Of a stretch of 8,123 nt of DNA, positions 6,685-8,123 are shown in pieces. A program made the translations under genes and the position numbers. The notes beneath the pieces are model-generated. The model was not told the origin of the DNA. It did no database searches and saw only the letters and a list, made by a program, of their open reading frames with translations. This DNA is from Phycisphaerales bacterium (GTDB lineage Bacteria; Planctomycetota; Phycisphaerae; SM23-33), in assembly GCA_003153915.1 (NCBI GenBank), contig PMBX01000137.1, positions 15,812 through 23,934 on the forward strand, read 5' to 3'. Each line of letters begins with the position of its first letter. Within the stretch, counting starts at the first letter, position 1.

Positions 6685-7331
6685 CCTGGACGCTACCCAA
6701 TCAACTCACCGTCGCGAGGATCGCCATCTCCGGGGCGTTTTTCGTCCTGCTGGGGCTTTACGAACCGACTCGCGCCGGCGACATCCTGCTCAATGTCGCA
6801 ATCGTGCTCTACCTGGTAGCCGGGGCCACCGACATTCTGGACGGATACCTGGCGCGCAGGCTGAACCTGGTCTCGGCATTCGGACGTATCGCCGATCCAT
6901 TCGTTGACAAGGTGCTGGTGGTGGGAGCCTTCGCCATGCTGGCAGGGTCCAATTACTCCCTGTCGCACGCGGGAAAATCGGCGGGCTTGGATGCCCAACT
7001 GTCCGATTGGCTCACCGGAGGAATGTCTTCGGCCGTACAGGCATGGATGGTGGTGGTGATCCTGGCCAGGGAGTTCATCGTCTCTGCCGTGCGGGGCTAT
7101 AGCGAAAGCCAGGGCGTCAAGTTCCCCGCCACTCCGGCGGGGAAAATCAAGATGTTCATCCAGTCGGCGGCCATCTGCGCGGTCCTGTTCCAACTGGCCA
7201 ACCTGCCCGATACCCCCTGGGCGGTCTATACCAAGGTTGCGTTGGTCTGGCTGGCAACTATCGTAACCGTCCTTAGCGGCCTGGCGTATATCACCCAGGC
7301 CAGAAACCTCTTCAGGACCACACATGAGTAA
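6681..7331 (+). CDS. pgsA: CDP-diacylglycerol--glycerol-3-phosphate 3-phosphatidyltransferase PgsA
   Basis: PgsA is the integral inner-membrane enzyme that makes phosphatidylglycerophosphate from CDP-diacylglycerol and glycerol 3-phosphate, the committed step to phosphatidylglycerol. The CDP-alcohol phosphotransferase motif is complete: Asp51, Asp54, Gly55, Ala58, Arg59, Gly68, Asp72 and Asp76 in DILDGYLAR...GRIADPFVD. PgsA-type marks follow: AREFIVSAVRGY (129-140) and GKIKMFIQ (154-161). The start MTWTLPNQLTVARI is typical (NxLTxxR). Hydrophobic segments lie at about 12-27, 34-48, 75-90, 117-138, 158-173 and 183-205. The loop at about 91-115 between two membrane segments is somewhat long. 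At 216 residues the size is normal or slightly large. The next gene starts 8 bases before this one's stop, so the two are surely one operon; the next enzyme acts on the PgsA product. Confidence 0.95.
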   Translation: MTWTLPNQLTVARIAISGAFFVLLGLYEPTRAGDILLNVAIVLYLVAGATDILDGYLARRLNLVSAFGRIADPFVDKVLVVGAFAMLAGSNYSLSHAGKSAGLDAQLSDWLTGGMSSAVQAWMVVVILAREFIVSAVRGYSESQGVKFPATPAGKIKMFIQSAAICAVLFQLANLPDTPWAVYTKVALVWLATIVTVLSGLAYITQARNLFRTTHE

Positions 7332-8123
7332 CAACAGAGCCGCCAAGCTGGTCATCACGGGCCTGGGTACAGGTTATCTGCCCATTGCCCCAGGAACGTG
7401 GGGGTCGCTGGCGGTTTGCCTGCTCTACCTGGCCGTTGCCTTGGGTTCCGGGGCGATCCTGAAGGCCAGGGGCATCCCGCGCGAGCAGGTCCCGGGCATG
7501 ATCGGCGTTGCCGTCTCGTTGATGATGCTTTCCCTGGCGGTACTTTCCTCCATCGGATGCGTTGCCTTCGGGCGGATCGCCGAGACGATCTTTGGGCGCA
7601 AAGACCCGCGACAATGCACCATCGACGAGTGGGCTGGCCAAGCTGTCGCGCTGCTGTTGCTGCCGATTGGAAGAGTTTCCATCTGGCTGGCGGTGGTGGT
7701 GGCGTTCCTGGCGTTTCGCGCCATGGACATTATCAAGCCATCCCCCGCGCGGCGGTTGGAAAAGTTGCCCCAGGGCTGGGGAGTGCTGACCGATGACCTG
7801 GTGGCCGGCGTGTACGCCAACCTGATCGCCCAGGTGGTGTTGCGGGTACTGTTGCTGGCGATGGCAGCGCCTCTCGTAACGGCGGCAGCGGCGCCAATAA
7901 TCCCAGCGCCTACCAGGCCGCCGGTGATGGAACAGAAGATCACCGCCGTCCAGGCCGCCGTGCTGGGCGTGGTGGAGGGTCTTACCGAGTATCTTCCCGT
8001 TTCTTCCACGGGCCACTTGATCCTCACCGGCCAGGCCATGGGGCTGACGCGCTTTGGTGGCGGGTCCGGGCTGTTTGGTCCCAAGCTGATCAAAGTCCCG
8101 GCCATCGACGCCTTCGAGATCGT
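7324..8123 (+). CDS. pgpA-uppP: Fusion of phosphatidylglycerophosphatase A (PgpA) and undecaprenyl-diphosphatase (UppP/BacA), cut by window edge
   Basis: A single frame runs from the ATG at 7324 to the end of the window (266 codons) with no stop. Residues 1-179 are PgpA, which dephosphorylates phosphatidylglycerophosphate to phosphatidylglycerol: GLGTGYLPIAPGTWGSLA (13-30), TIDEWAGQ with Asp101-Glu102 (99-106), FRAMDIIKPSP (131-141) and GWGVLTDDLVAG with Asp157-Asp158 (151-162). An Ala/Pro-rich linker (about 181-200) follows. From residue 202 it is UppP/BacA, which converts undecaprenyl-diphosphate to the monophosphate carrier: VVEGLTEYLPVSSTGHLIL (216-234) with Glu218, Glu222 and His231, then AIDAFEI (260-266). 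A Gly-rich insertion of about ten residues precedes AIDAFEI. The PGxSRS active-site segment would lie beyond the edge. AGGA lies about 6 bases before the ATG, which overlaps the pgsA stop. Separate proteins would need a stop that I do not see; an assembly indel or internal initiation at 7927 remain alternatives. Confidence 0.88.
   Translation, partial: MSNNRAAKLVITGLGTGYLPIAPGTWGSLAVCLLYLAVALGSGAILKARGIPREQVPGMIGVAVSLMMLSLAVLSSIGCVAFGRIAETIFGRKDPRQCTIDEWAGQAVALLLLPIGRVSIWLAVVVAFLAFRAMDIIKPSPARRLEKLPQGWGVLTDDLVAGVYANLIAQVVLRVLLLAMAAPLVTAAAAPIIPAPTRPPVMEQKITAVQAAVLGVVEGLTEYLPVSSTGHLILTGQAMGLTRFGGGSGLFGPKLIKVPAIDAFEI

Noticed and set aside
6693..7358. A 221-codon minus-strand frame opposite pgsA
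   Set aside because: The pgsA CDP-alcohol phosphotransferase motif is complete on the plus strand, and the antisense product has no known features.
7312..8105. Minus-strand frames of 226-234 codons opposite pgpA-uppP
   Set aside because: They are compositional shadows (His/Arg/Gln/Gly-rich or Ser/Thr/Ala-rich) of a well-matched plus-strand gene.
1..8123. Mobile elements, CRISPR arrays, tRNA or rRNA genes, tandem repeats, defence-system genes
   Set aside because: No transposase, integrase, regularly spaced repeat or RNA-gene motif was seen on either strand by eye.

Overview
This window is a gene-dense, GC-rich bacterial chromosome segment. It holds two divergent transcription units that leave a short intergenic region at about 5172-5256. 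The minus-strand unit reads, in order of transcription: a DusB-like tRNA-dihydrouridine synthase, a secreted transglutaminase-like protein, a GT-C type membrane glycosyltransferase, hisF, and the first 130 codons of a pilT-type twitching ATPase that runs off the left edge. The plus-strand unit reads rimO, pgsA, and a long reading frame that runs off the right edge. In that last frame a phosphatidylglycerophosphatase A (PgpA) domain continues without a stop into an undecaprenyl-diphosphatase (UppP/BacA) domain.

The organism cannot be named from this sequence. GC-rich codon use, PilT, signal-peptide proteins, RimO and a PgsA/PgpA route to phosphatidylglycerol all fit a Gram-negative-type bacterium. 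A Planctomycetota/Phycisphaerae-like genome is my guess from gene mix and style, held with low confidence. There are no mobile elements, CRISPR arrays, tRNAs, rRNAs or phage genes here; most of the content is housekeeping.

The most unusual item is the PgpA-UppP fusion. PgsA makes phosphatidylglycerophosphate, the PgpA domain should remove its phosphate to give phosphatidylglycerol, and the UppP domain should recycle the undecaprenyl-diphosphate carrier of wall and polysaccharide synthesis. Two membrane lipid phosphatases of different pathways would thus sit in one polypeptide, directly behind pgsA with an 8-base overlap.

The second item is the divergent control region. Both dus and rimO have a TANNNT box (each inside a shared CGGCTAT sequence) 6 and 8 bases before the ATG and no Shine-Dalgarno sequence, as expected for leaderless mRNAs. 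A perfect 7-bp inverted repeat with a 5-base spacer lies almost exactly midway between the two start codons. Most genes inside the operons (transglutaminase, glycosyltransferase, pilT, pgpA-uppP) do have Shine-Dalgarno-like sequences; pgsA is the exception and may be coupled to a 23-codon small ORF, or served by its own promoter.
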